A stretch of DNA of 64,000 bases from Thermogemmata fonticola (GTDB lineage: Bacteria > Planctomycetota > Planctomycetia > Gemmatales > Gemmataceae): contig NZ_JACEFB010000003.1 in the NCBI RefSeq assembly GCF_013694095.1, positions 62,001 through 126,000 of the forward strand, in the 5' to 3' direction. A model generated the notes under the pieces. It worked only from the letters and a program-made list of their open reading frames with translations. It was not told the origin of the DNA and did not search any database. Each line of letters begins with the position of its first letter. Within the stretch, counting starts at the first letter, position 1. Positions 7,530 through 17,400 of this stretch are shown piece after piece. The translations under genes were made by a program, and so were the position numbers.

Positions 7530-9164
7530 ATGGGAACCGATATGAGCGAACTGGTTTCCAGCAAAGGTCGCTTGCTGGTCGTGGATGATGAAGTGGAGTT
7601 GATGCGGGCCTTGTGCGATTCGCTCAGCGAACAGGGGTTTACTGTCGAGGGTCTGCCGGTACCCCAGCGCGCTTTGGAAATCCTCCGCGACGGTGAATTC
7701 GACATTCTGCTGACTGACCTAATGATGCCAAAGCTGGACGGCATTCAGCTACTGAAACAAGCCTTGGCGATCGATCCCCATCTCGTCGGCATAATCATGA
7801 CGGGCCAGGGGACGATTCCAACGGCGGTAGAGGCAATGAAGTCCGGGGCGTTCGATTACATCCTTAAGCCTTTCCGCCTGCAACACATTCTGCCCGTTCT
7901 GGAACGAGCGATGGAGGTGCGGCGACTCCGTCTGGAAAACCAACGGCTGCGGCGCTACCTCAAGTCGCTGACTTTCGAGTCCGAGCGGTATCGCCTGGTA
8001 GGGTCCAGCGAGGCAATGCAACGGGTGCTCCAGTTGATCGAGCGGGTGGCTCCCACCGATGCGACCGTGCTGATCCGGGGTCCCAGCGGTACAGGTAAAG
8101 AACTGGTCGCCCGCGCCATTCACGCCAACAGCCGTCGGAGGGATCATCCATTCATCGCTGTGAACTGTGCCACGTTGCAAGAGAGCTTACTGGAGAGCGA
8201 ATTGTTCGGTCACGAAAAAGGGGCATTCACCGGCGCGGATCGCTCCAAACCGGGCTTGTTTGAGGTGGCGGAAGGAGGCACACTTTTTGTCGATGAAGTG
8301 GCCGAGATGTCTCCAGCTTTGCAAGCCAAATTGCTCCGCGTGCTGGAAAACGGCCATTACCGCCGGGTGGGAAGCACCCAGGATCGATACGCCAATGTGC
8401 GGATCCTAGCTGCTACCAATAAGCCGCTGGAAGAGGAAGTCCGCAATGGCCGTTTCCGGGATGATCTCTACTATCGCCTCAATGTCATTACCTTGACCTT
8501 ACCACCCCTGCGGGAGCGCCGGCAGGACATTCCGGAGTTGGTAGCCCACTTTCTGACCAGCCGGGCCATTGGCCGCACACCGCTGACCGTTAGCCCGGAA
8601 GCTCTTGACATCCTCTGCCGCTATGACTGGCCGGGAAACGTCCGTGAACTGGCCAACGTCCTGGAACGTGCGCAAATCCTGGCGGACGGCAATGTCATCA
8701 CCCCGGCGGATTTGCCGGAAAATCTCGTGAGTTCGGCCCGCTTGAGCGGCCCTCCTATGATCCCGCCGCCAACTAGCTCACCTCCTCCCACCTCTGCAGC
8801 AGGAGGACTGACACCAACCGCCGCCGGGCCGATTCCTTCGCGAACTGCCCCGATAGCTAGCGAAGGGCCAATCACTCCCCCGCTTGTCGGCTTCGCTCCC
8901 CCTGCCGTACCCGCTCCGGCTCTCAGCGAATACACCTTGGCAGCGGTCGAGCGGCGGCACATCATCGAAATCCTTCAGCGCTGCAACGGGAACAAAGTCC
9001 ATGCCGCACGTATGCTCGGCGTCAGTCGGCGCACCCTCTACCGCCTGTTAGATAAGCACCGTTTGCGCGAGTCAGGCCAGACAGGGAGTTCGCCGCCCAG
9101 CCCCGGCCAGGAAGCCTCAGGAACCGGCAACCATCCTTCCAGCCCATCATCGCCAGCACCCTGA
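7530..9164 (+). CDS. Sigma-54-dependent response regulator (NtrC family)
   Basis: This 544-residue protein has three parts: a receiver (residues 14-130, Asp63 in ILLTDLMMPKLDG), an AAA+ sigma-54 activation domain (Walker A GPSGTGKELVARAIH, the sigma-54 contact loop GAFTGAD, Walker B GGTLFVDEVAEM, arginine finger region FRDDLYYRLNV), and a C-terminal Fis-type helix-turn-helix (HAARMLGVSRRTLYRLL). Between AAA+ and HTH lies a long Pro/Ser/Thr-rich linker of about 60 residues (about 410-470), longer than usual. It closes the signalling cluster and would activate sigma-54 promoters elsewhere; I could not see a convincing -24/-12 site in this window. Confidence 0.95.
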   Translation: MGTDMSELVSSKGRLLVVDDEVELMRALCDSLSEQGFTVEGLPVPQRALEILRDGEFDILLTDLMMPKLDGIQLLKQALAIDPHLVGIIMTGQGTIPTAVEAMKSGAFDYILKPFRLQHILPVLERAMEVRRLRLENQRLRRYLKSLTFESERYRLVGSSEAMQRVLQLIERVAPTDATVLIRGPSGTGKELVARAIHANSRRRDHPFIAVNCATLQESLLESELFGHEKGAFTGADRSKPGLFEVAEGGTLFVDEVAEMSPALQAKLLRVLENGHYRRVGSTQDRYANVRILAATNKPLEEEVRNGRFRDDLYYRLNVITLTLPPLRERRQDIPELVAHFLTSRAIGRTPLTVSPEALDILCRYDWPGNVRELANVLERAQILADGNVITPADLPENLVSSARLSGPPMIPPPTSSPPPTSAAGGLTPTAAGPIPSRTAPIASEGPITPPLVGFAPPAVPAPALSEYTLAAVERRHIIEILQRCNGNKVHAARMLGVSRRTLYRLLDKHRLRESGQTGSSPPSPGQEASGTGNHPSSPSSPAP

Positions 9165-9332
9165 TTGGCCCCAAACTCGCTTACCTGGGAAATCCAGGGT
9201 ACATCTCTCCAATCATTCCCTCTCTGCCAGAAGAGTCCCTGCTCGCCATCTAAAACTTCGCAGGATGCTTCCACACTTCGTGCACTCCGAACCTAAAACC
9301 AAAACCCCCGTCTCAGGCCGCCAGCGCCAAAC

Positions 9333-10094
9333 TTATACCAGCGATTCGAGCAAGTATTTGAGTTTGCGGACTTCGACATCGATGGCGTAGGGGAACTCCG
9401 GGATGTCGTGGATATCCACACTCAAAGCCCGCTGATAGTGCTGCCGTTCCAACTGGGCGATGATCCGGCTGTATTCGACCTCTCCCTGGCCGACTTGGAC
9501 CTGGAATTGTTCCGGCCGGTTGCCCGTGTCGCGCAAGCGAACGTGGAGAACATATGGATAGAGTGCGTCAAAGTTGACCTTACCATGGGGTCCCACCAGA
9601 TAATGGCTGGGGTCCAAGGCTATCCCCAAGCCTGAGACTTTTCGACAGAACATCAAGGCCACTTCGGGATCCGCGGTGAGTTGTTCCCGATGAGTTTCGA
9701 TGGCCAGCAGCAGTCCCTCCGCCGCAGCCAGACGCTGATAGTCCCGCAAGCGATCGACTTCGGTCTGAATGTCCGACCCCAGAGGCGCTACGGGGATGGT
9801 GAGCAGCGGCGTAAGGGTACTCCGGGCCAAGGCCGCCACAGCACGGAATTGAGCACGGGCTTGATCCGGCGGTTGGTCCCGCACATCGACGTGAATGGCG
9901 GCTAGAGGCACATTGGCCGATTTGAGCAATTGCAAGCAGGCGGCCCCATCCGCGGCCACTTGGGCAGGCGTCCAATGCGGCCCATGAGCGCCAATCGCCA
10001 AATCCGCCATGGAAAAGTCCAACGCCCGAATCCAGCGAAGAGCCTCCTCTAATGGGCGGCGTCCAAAACACAGCGTGGAACAGACGACGTGCAC
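9333..10094 (-). CDS. Sugar phosphate isomerase/epimerase (xylose isomerase-like TIM barrel)
   Basis: Start set at a GTG (10094) because GGGGGG lies about 7 bases upstream; a TTG 11 codons earlier is the longest option. The roughly 253-residue protein has TIM-barrel signature segments: VCSTLCFGRRPLEEALRWI at the start, ILLAIETHREQ (metal-ligand Glu), GIALDPSHYLVG (Asp/His), and YVLHVRLRDTG with VGQGEVEYSRII. The order of Glu, Asp/His and Gln-Gly-Glu matches the AP_endonuc_2 sugar isomerase superfamily. Substrate is unknown. It stands alone, with no sugar operon around it. Confidence 0.85.
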   Translation of the reverse strand: MHVVCSTLCFGRRPLEEALRWIRALDFSMADLAIGAHGPHWTPAQVAADGAACLQLLKSANVPLAAIHVDVRDQPPDQARAQFRAVAALARSTLTPLLTIPVAPLGSDIQTEVDRLRDYQRLAAAEGLLLAIETHREQLTADPEVALMFCRKVSGLGIALDPSHYLVGPHGKVNFDALYPYVLHVRLRDTGNRPEQFQVQVGQGEVEYSRIIAQLERQHYQRALSVDIHDIPEFPYAIDVEVRKLKYLLESLV

Positions 10095-10623
10095 GGTCAG
10101 GTCCCCCCACTTGTATCGGCCATCCAACTACCGCCCGTCTTCCCCCCTGACGGCGGTCCAAAGGCCCACCCCGCTAGACGCGTGCGGATACTTCCGGTCA
10201 TCCCCCGCACGCCAGCAGGGAGTTGGCCCCATACCATCCTTCCCTCGCAAACGCAAGGAAAAAATGCCGGAAAATCGGCGGGGGTGCTTCCAACCCTTCC
10301 ATCCAGCACCCATCCCACGGAATCGCCCTTCCCCTCATCTGCCTGCAACGCTAAATCCCCGTCTCCGGGACAAGCAGGAAGGACCGGATTGGCACTCCTA
10401 CGCCTGATCGGGCCGCTTCCTTGGGGTGTCCGGCAAAATGGGGGAATTACCGCATCCGGGGCAACGCCGGAGGGATTCGGACATTCCAGGAATCCGCTCC
10501 GCCTGAGCGTTCAACCCTTGGGGTAACAGGATACTTCATCAGGCGAACAAGGTAGGGCGGCTGAATACAACTGACCGCCACGGCGGGGGACGCTGGAACA
10601 GCAGAGGGAAGGGGGAAGATCGC
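10095..10623. other. Intergenic region, nothing recognised
   Basis: About 530 bases between a minus-strand and a plus-strand gene. Short open frames exist on both strands but none has a ribosome site or protein-like composition. It must hold the promoters of the divergent genes, which I cannot place. The ribosome site AGGGGGAAG sits just before the ATG at 10624. Confidence 0.5.
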
Positions 10624-11049
10624 ATGACACGTCTGCCGATTGCCCACTGGCTGGAAACCTTAGAAGAGATGGCGGCCCAAACGGCGGTCTGGCTGGAACA
10701 GGTCGAACAAGCGCTCCATCAGCCTGTCCAAAGCAACGAGACGGGTCATACCCCGGCAGCAGACAAAGGTGCTCCAGTTCCTCACCAGGTGCCGGAGGGG
10801 GCCAACCCGAAGGCAGGGGACGACAAGGTTCAGGCCTGCCGACGAATGTCGGCAGCACAGTCATGCCTCCCGCCTGAGCCGGAATGGCAAGCTCTCTTGG
10901 AACCTGTGGAGCAGAGCGTGCAATCCGCAGATCGCGGGGCGGAAACAGTACAGCACCGCTGCCAACAATGGCAGGAGCGCTACGCAGCGTGGCAACAGTT
11001 GCTAGAACAATCTTTAAAGGCCCTTCTGTCGCGGAGTCCACCGCCATGA
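10624..11049 (+). CDS. Hypothetical helical protein coupled to ispD
   Basis: A 141-residue protein with a strong ribosome site (AGGGGGAAG) and a stop overlapping the ispD start (ATGA). It is rich in Gln, Glu, Ala and Trp. Two helical ends (WLETLEEMAAQTAVWLEQVEQ and CQQWQERYAAWQQLLEQSLK) flank a Pro/Gly-rich centre of about 60 residues. No known domain is recognised. Coupling to ispD means co-expression, but does not by itself imply a role in isoprenoid synthesis. Confidence 0.7.
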   Translation: MTRLPIAHWLETLEEMAAQTAVWLEQVEQALHQPVQSNETGHTPAADKGAPVPHQVPEGANPKAGDDKVQACRRMSAAQSCLPPEPEWQALLEPVEQSVQSADRGAETVQHRCQQWQERYAAWQQLLEQSLKALLSRSPPP

Positions 11050-11783
11050 CCGCCTCGATCGCCGTGATTCTGCCCGCTGCCGGACGCTCGACGCGCTTCT
11101 CAGGACGTGAGAAGAAACCATTCGTAAGTCTGGATGGTCGACCTGTCTGGCTCCGCGCCGCTGAGTTGTTCTGGAGCCGTGATGATGTGACCAAACTTTA
11201 CCTGGTCGTCGCCCCCGAAGATCGGGAAATGTTCCGCACGCGCTTCGCGCATCTCATCGCCTTTGCCAATGCCGAGGTGGTAGACGGCGGGACGGAGCGC
11301 TGCGATTCGGTGGCTAACGCCTTGGCCCGTATTCCCGAAGATGTGCCATTTGTTGCTGTCCATGACGCTGTACGCCCGCTGACACCTCACATCCTCATCG
11401 ATACCGTCTTCGCGGCGGCTCAGCGGCACGGAGCGGCCATTCCTGCCCTGGCTGTCACCGACACCCTCAAGCAGGTGGAGCACCAGCGCATCACTTCGAC
11501 GGTTTCCCGCCAGGGACTGTTCCAGGCCCAAACCCCGCAAGTTTTCCGCCGTGACTGGCTCGTCCAAGCCTACGCCCAGCGTTCCCAGCTCAGCGAACCG
11601 ATTACGGATGATGCCCAACTGGTCGAAGCCGCGGGCCATCCGGTGATGATTGTCCCCGGTTCTCCGCTCAACTTCAAAATTACTACTCCCGAAGACCTGG
11701 AACTGGCGGAAGCCGTGATCAAACTCCGGGCCACCAAGAAATCCGCCTCCCGTCTCGGCTTCCACGACGAAGCCCAGTGGTAA
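11046..11783 (+). CDS. ispD: 2-C-methyl-D-erythritol 4-phosphate cytidylyltransferase
   Basis: This enzyme makes CDP-methylerythritol from MEP and CTP in the non-mevalonate isoprenoid pathway. The true start is the ATG at 11046, overlapping the previous stop; the open frame upstream of it is an artefact. The 245 residues contain the CTP-binding loop ILPAAGRSTRF, a Lys in KKPFV, VDGGTERCDSVANAL, VHDAVRPL, and the late ITDDAQLVEAAG and FKITTPEDLELAE motifs typical of IspD. Length fits the family. ispF is not adjacent. Confidence 0.95.
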   Translation: MTASIAVILPAAGRSTRFSGREKKPFVSLDGRPVWLRAAELFWSRDDVTKLYLVVAPEDREMFRTRFAHLIAFANAEVVDGGTERCDSVANALARIPEDVPFVAVHDAVRPLTPHILIDTVFAAAQRHGAAIPALAVTDTLKQVEHQRITSTVSRQGLFQAQTPQVFRRDWLVQAYAQRSQLSEPITDDAQLVEAAGHPVMIVPGSPLNFKITTPEDLELAEAVIKLRATKKSASRLGFHDEAQW

Positions 11784-11999
11784 CGTCCCGCCTAGCTCCA
11801 GGCAGTTGCCATCCCATCGGCTGGACATACTGCATCCCCGGCACGCCCCTGTTTCTGCGGCGCAGAATCAAGGTCCCTGACCGTCTGCATCAGTAGCCAC
11901 GTCCCTGCAGTACCGCGCTGTCTGCATCCTGGGCGTACCACGAAACATTTGGGCGCCGTCGCTCTCGACTGGATTCTCCTCTCAACTCGGCGAGGAACC

Positions 12000-12602
12000 T
12001 TATTTTTCCTTGACCGTGATTTTGACGGGAGCGCTTTTGACGGTCGCTGTTTTCCGCCCCTCGGCATCCGCCAGGGTGTATTCCGCCGTCAGGGTGTACT
12101 CGCCCGGCCCCGTCCAAAAGAGCAGGCGTGCGAAGCCACGATGGCCATCGGCCAGCATCCGAACCGGCTGCTCATAGCTTTTGCCAGGAGCTAATGTCAC
12201 AGCCTTGGGCAGCCGAAAGTCGGTAGTGAAAGCGACAGGGTTGTTCATCGTCACCACTCCAGCACCACCACTGAGGGTGAAAGTATAGATGTTCGGATCG
12301 CCTCCCACATAGATGGTGATGGGTTCCTGTGTCGTGTTGGTCAGGCGCAAGACCAAATCGACGCTCAGCGGTTTAGGCGGATCCACAAACTCCCCCTTTT
12401 TCAGGTGGGCCGCGATCGTTTCCAGGTGTTGCTTGTATTCCGCGGGGGATTTGCCGCCCCCATCGAAAACATACACATCTTTCTTAGCCACGATTTCCAA
12501 AGAGACGCCCAACATGGGCTTGTTTCCCCCTTTCGGTTCCTGGGCAGACAGAAGTGCAGGCAGACAGAAAGCCAAGGGCAGTAGTAGCGCATGGCGTCGC
12601 AT
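12000..12602 (-). CDS. Secreted hypothetical protein
   Basis: The start at 12602 follows a GAGGAG ribosome site and gives 200 residues beginning with a clear signal peptide (MRRHALLLPLAFCLPALLSA). The mature part is beta-rich, with LVLRLTNTTQEPITIYVGGD, LAPGKSYEQPV and GEYTLTAEYTL, and resembles an Ig-like/intracellular proteinase inhibitor-type sandwich (BsuPI-like), with a Lys-rich end. It starts only 13 bases after the nadB stop, so it is probably transcribed with nadB, though a functional link is unlikely. Export to the periplasm is inferred. Confidence 0.75.
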   Translation of the reverse strand: MRRHALLLPLAFCLPALLSAQEPKGGNKPMLGVSLEIVAKKDVYVFDGGGKSPAEYKQHLETIAAHLKKGEFVDPPKPLSVDLVLRLTNTTQEPITIYVGGDPNIYTFTLSGGAGVVTMNNPVAFTTDFRLPKAVTLAPGKSYEQPVRMLADGHRGFARLLFWTGPGEYTLTAEYTLADAEGRKTATVKSAPVKITVKEK

Positions 12603-12615
12603 GGGAAACTCCTCC

Positions 12616-14340
12616 TCAAGGGTTCGCGATGGGCGATCGTACTGGAACAGGTTCAGGGGCAGCCGGTGATGACCGCTCGGTGGCATCTACAGGATGGGAA
12701 AGAGGGGCGGGATGCAGATCGGCAGCGGGGATCTCTTGACGCGGGGGAGCGAGAACGTGGCGGCCAGCCCAATGGACATCATCACGCTGGGGGAAATCGC
12801 TGCGGAAATGTGTTCCGCGGGATTCCTCCCTTCGGAGAGCGGCATCAATCATGAGGCGGGCGACGGCGAGCAGATTCTGCAATTCCCATCCCGCGCGTGT
12901 GTCGAACTCGCGGAACAGGACGTACCGGCACCAGAAATCCACGTCTTGCTGGGCCTCACGTAACCGCTGGGCATCACGGATGATACCCATTTTGCGCACC
13001 ATCAGGCTTCGGAGAGAAGCGGTCAGGTCAGCAATATCCAAGCGGTCGCTGTTATCCGGCGGCGGCAACAGGAAACGCAGGGAACGAGGCACCGGCCGCT
13101 CCCGCTCCGAGCGAGCAGCTTCCGCCGCAAAGCGCCCACAACGCGCTCCGAACACCAAACCCTCGATCAGACTGTTGGAAGCGAGACGATTAGCCCCGTG
13201 TAACCCGCTGGACGTTACTTCTCCCGCGGCCCATAAGCCCGACAGAGTGGTCCGGCCATCCCGATCCACCGTGACACCACCGATCATGTAATGGGCGCCC
13301 GGCCGCACGGGAATCCGATCCCGTGTAATGTCCAAGCCAAAGGCCCGGCAGACCCGATTGATCCCAGGAAAACGCTGCCGCACCTTTTCCGGATCGAGAT
13401 GACTCAAGTCCAGATAGACATTCGGATGCTGGGTCCGTTCCATCGTCTGGAAGATGGCGCGAGCGACGATGTCACGGGGCGCCAATTCGGCTCGCGGATC
13501 GTAGTGCAGCATGAACCGTTCGCCGTGCACATCGCGGAGATAGGCTCCCTCGCCACGGACTGCCTCGCTGATAAGGTAGCGAGCTGAGCCGGCTACATAG
13601 AGCATGGTCGGATGAAATTGCATGAACTCCATATCACGCAACTGGGCGCCGGCGCGCCAAGCCGCAGCCATACCATCCCCCGTGGCAACAGGCGGATTCG
13701 TCGTTTCACGATACACCATGCCACATCCGCCAGAGGCGAGAATGACCTGCCTCGCCCACACCAAAATGCGCCCCCACTCTCCCCGCTGCAAAATCGCCCC
13801 AACGCATCGGCCCTCGTCCGTCAGCAAGTCCAGGGTGAACGAATCATCCCACAATGTGATATGGGGCATCTGCCGCGCCCGGGCAATGATGGCCCGCATC
13901 ACCTCAAAGCCTGTAGCGTCACCCAAAGCATGGACAATCCTGCGGTGGCTATGCCCCCCTTCCCGCGTTAAGGCCAAACTGCCGTTCTCTACGTCAAAGC
14001 GAGTTCCCCACTGGATCAGGCGCTCAATTTCACCAGGAGCTTCCCGCACCACTAGGTCCACCACCTCAGGATCACACAGGCCATCCCCAGCAATCAGTGT
14101 ATCTTGAACATGGTCCTCGAAGCGATCCTCCGGTGACAATACCCCCGCCAGTCCGCCTTGAGCATACGTGCTGTTGCTCTCAGTGAGTCGATCTTTGGTC
14201 ACAACCAGCACCGCCAGGTCTGGAGGAACTTCCAAGGCGGCGCGCAGGCCGGCTATCCCTGCCCCGATCACCAAAATATCCGTGAAACGGTGCAGGGCGG
14301 TATCGGCATCGAAACTCACAAGATACCGCGGTGCTTGCAT
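12616..14340 (-). CDS. nadB: L-aspartate oxidase
   Basis: This FAD enzyme oxidises aspartate to iminoaspartate, the first step of de novo NAD synthesis. The 574-residue protein has the dinucleotide-binding motif LVIGAGIAGLRAAL near residue 25, YAQGGLAGVLS, the substrate-binding SHRRIVHALGDATG, QFHPTMLY, EAVRGEGAYLRD, the flavin motif GLWAAGEVTSSGLHGANRLASNS (quoted in pieces: GLWAAGEV, GLHGANRLASNS), and a C-terminal fumarate-reductase-like helical domain. LASNSLIEG separates NadB from succinate dehydrogenase A. nadA and nadC are not adjacent. Confidence 0.95.
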   Translation of the reverse strand: MQAPRYLVSFDADTALHRFTDILVIGAGIAGLRAALEVPPDLAVLVVTKDRLTESNSTYAQGGLAGVLSPEDRFEDHVQDTLIAGDGLCDPEVVDLVVREAPGEIERLIQWGTRFDVENGSLALTREGGHSHRRIVHALGDATGFEVMRAIIARARQMPHITLWDDSFTLDLLTDEGRCVGAILQRGEWGRILVWARQVILASGGCGMVYRETTNPPVATGDGMAAAWRAGAQLRDMEFMQFHPTMLYVAGSARYLISEAVRGEGAYLRDVHGERFMLHYDPRAELAPRDIVARAIFQTMERTQHPNVYLDLSHLDPEKVRQRFPGINRVCRAFGLDITRDRIPVRPGAHYMIGGVTVDRDGRTTLSGLWAAGEVTSSGLHGANRLASNSLIEGLVFGARCGRFAAEAARSERERPVPRSLRFLLPPPDNSDRLDIADLTASLRSLMVRKMGIIRDAQRLREAQQDVDFWCRYVLFREFDTRAGWELQNLLAVARLMIDAALRREESRGTHFRSDFPQRDDVHWAGRHVLAPPRQEIPAADLHPAPLSHPVDATERSSPAAPEPVPVRSPIANP

Positions 14341-14457
14341 AGACCAATGAGGGATTCAGGACACGAAAAGAAGACTGCTTTATCACCGTTGTAGGCCGCG
14401 GACGGCTTCTTGGCTGACCCACCGGCTTATTTTCTTTACGGTAGAGGACAGAGCGGT

Positions 14458-17400
14458 TCACTTTTTCTGGCGTTTCCGCAGCTCCTCGAAGAAGCGTTCT
14501 CCGGCCTGCTCGAATCCCGGCGGGGCTATCGGCGCACTCCCGACACCACCAATCCCGTTGCCTGTTCCTGGCCGGCTTTCCACTTTCCCAGCGCCTCCTG
14601 CACGAATTGTGGGAGCACTAGCCGGATTGGAGGGCGGCGTCTTGGGTTGGCGTTCTTCGTAGGCTTGGGCTTGGCGTTGCAATTGTTCCACGTACTGCCG
14701 CTGCGCTTCCAGGAAGCGTTCGTATTCTTCGGGAGTCCAGCCCAGGCGCCGGAGCAACTCTTCATTGCTGCGGTGCCGTTCAAACTCCTCAAGTTGCAAG
14801 GCGGCGGCGCGGGCCTGATGCCGTGGATCGGCTTCCAGTTCCGCTGCGGGGGGATCGGCGGTAGCCCCACCTCGCGGCAAGTACTTGTCCAGATCGATCC
14901 GCCCTCGGCTGATCCCCGGTTGTTCGCCGGATGGATGGGTCTGCTCTTGCTGCCGAGCCAACTCTTCCAACCGCTGCTGCAATTCCTTTTGCAACTGCGG
15001 CGGATGTTGCGGATCGTCCGCAGGCTGGTTTTTCTGGAGTTCCTGCAATTGCTTCTGCAACTGCTCACGCGCGGGGCGGCCCAATTTCTCATCTAGAGCT
15101 TGTTCGGCCTGCTGCCGTCGGTTGGCATCGGGTGAGGTCAAGTCTCGGGCTTTTTCCGCCAAGGCTTTCAATTCCTCCGGGCTGAGTTTGGGGGTGGACT
15201 TATTCGCCCCGGCGGCGTTAGCTGGATTCTTCTGATCCACCTGACCCGGTTCTGTTTGCGAACCTTTGGCGGCGGAGTCCTTGGGCCGTCCGGCCTGGCC
15301 ATCCTTCGAGTGCTGCTGGGCCTCGCGGCGTAATTCCTCCAGGCGTTTTTCGGCAGCAGCGCGGCGCTGGGGATCCGCGGAGGCCAAATCTTTCTGAAGT
15401 TGTTCCCATTCGGCCTGCCGCTGTTGCAATTCTTTTTCGATGGCCTGGCGGGCCTGCTGCCCTAAAGCCTTATCCAGCTTGTCGCGCGCCGCTTGTTGCT
15501 TTTGGGGATCGTCGCTGGCCAGGTCCTCCACAGCTCGTTCCAGTTCCCGCCGCTGCTCGGCTGTCAAGCCGCTGCCCTTGGGTTGCGCCGGAGTTTCCCC
15601 CTTTTTCTCTGCTGCCTGAGCACCCGGCACCGGAGAAGAAGTCTCCTGAGACTTCGGCTGGGACGACATCGGCGATGACGGATTCATGTCATTCGCGCCG
15701 CTACGGGGCAATTTGTCCGGCGGCGTTGGTTCCTTGTTCGCCAACTGCCCAGAGGACGGCATACCAGTTTTGGGCAAATCTGGGCCGGACTTCTGCGCGG
15801 CAGGCTCTTTCGGAGACTTGTCCGTGGATGGGCTTTGACCCGGTTTGGTCTCCCTCGGTGCCGAAGCCGTTTCCTGAGCCTGCGGGGCTGGTGCTGGACG
15901 TTCCTCTCCCGGTGGAACAGCCGAAGACCCCTTCTGGGGATCGCCTTGCGCCTGACTCTGCGACAGGGGGCGTGATTCCGCCGGTGGCTGACCCGTGTCA
16001 TCAGGCGAAGGTTTGGGCTGACTCACATCAGGAGCGGAGGCATCTGGCATGCCTGAAGACGGCGGTTGCGGTTTGGGCTGCCCCGCTTCTGGACGCGGTT
16101 GCTCCGCCGCTGATGGCGACGGCTTGGCTGTCCCTCCCTCGGTTCGTTGGCGCTCCCACTCCTGCTTTTGCCGTTCCAGTTCTTCCCGGACACGCTGAGC
16201 TTGTTCCTCCAGCCGCCGCTGCTCCGGTGTCTTGGGCATAGGCGCTTGATCCGGAGAACCGCCCTGCGGTGTGCCGCTGGAAGCATCCGGGCGGGATTCG
16301 TGTCCTCCCTTAGCTTGCGGCGTGTTGGTGGAATGTGGCTGACCCTCCTTGGGTTGGGGTTGCCCTTCCTTCGGCTGCGCTTGCCCTTCCTTCGGCTGTG
16401 GCTGGCCCTCTTGGGGCTGAGGTTGACCCTCTTTAGGCTGGGGTTGACCTTCCTTCGGCTGTGGCTGACCCTCCTTGGGTTGGGGTTGACCTTCCTTCGG
16501 CTGCGCTTGCGGCTGACCCTCCTTCGGTTGGGGTTGCCCTTCCTTCGATTGTGGCTGGCCCTCTTGGGACTGAGGTTGACCCTCTTTAGGCTGGGGTTGA
16601 CCTTCCTTCGGTTGTGGCTGACCCTCCTTCGGTTGGGGTTGCCCTTCCTTCGATTGTGGTTGGCCCTCTTGGGGCTGAGGTTGACCCTCTTTAGGCTGGG
16701 GTTGACCTTCCTTCGGCTGTGGCTGGCCTTGTTGAGGCGGAGTGCGGTCCTCGGTGTCGAGACGTTGTTGCTGCTGTTGGTTGTGGCGTTGTTCTTCCTG
16801 CTGCCGAGCCTGGCGTTGCTGTTCCTGCTGCTGTTGCTCCTGGGGTTGAGTGAGGGGAGCCGACAAGCGCAGGCGGCGGATTTCGGAACGGCCCACATTT
16901 CCGGCTTGGTCATTCCAGTCCTTGACGGGCGGAGCTTCACTGCAATTGTCGAGAGCTTCCACCCAGTATTCGAGAACCATCCCTTCCTGGGGATGGAAGG
17001 GGGCCTTATCGGCGAAGTGAAGGCGTGTCAGGTCAGCGGAGAGTTTGTAGCTCAGGTAGGTGGGCCAGGTGTGATCACGTTCCCGGCGGAAAGAGCGGCC
17101 TTCCATGTAGGGGATCGGCTGCAAGTCACGCCCTTGCAAGCGCAAGCGCAGGCGCACCTTGTCCACACCGAAATCGTCTCCCACATGGCCATCTACCATC
17201 AGGGTCCCATTCGCAGGGAGGGTTGTCTCGGCATCGGCGGGCTGAGTGATCCTGACGATCGGCGGCAGGTCCGGATCGAGCGTTAGGAGATACCAGGGAG
17301 AGTCGACTTTGGTTTCCCCTACGGAAGTGTCCATGCGGAGGCGGTAACGGCTTCCCTCACGCGCGGTGAAGGTGAATTGCAGACTGTCCGGCAAGCCCGG

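Noticed and set aside
16337-16725. Regular 21-base repeats looked at first like a CRISPR array
   Set aside because: There are no unique spacers, the units are directly adjacent and translate in frame, and no cas genes are in the window.
16023-16940. 305-codon minus-strand frame rich in Arg/Asn
   Set aside because: It is the repeat region in another frame of the same strand as the 1348-residue gene, with no independent support.
16147-17286. 379-codon open frame on the plus strand across the heptad repeat
   Set aside because: It is antisense to the real gene. Its Leu/Arg heptads (LRLGLPF-like) are just the complement of the PKEGQPQ repeats. It has no ribosome site.
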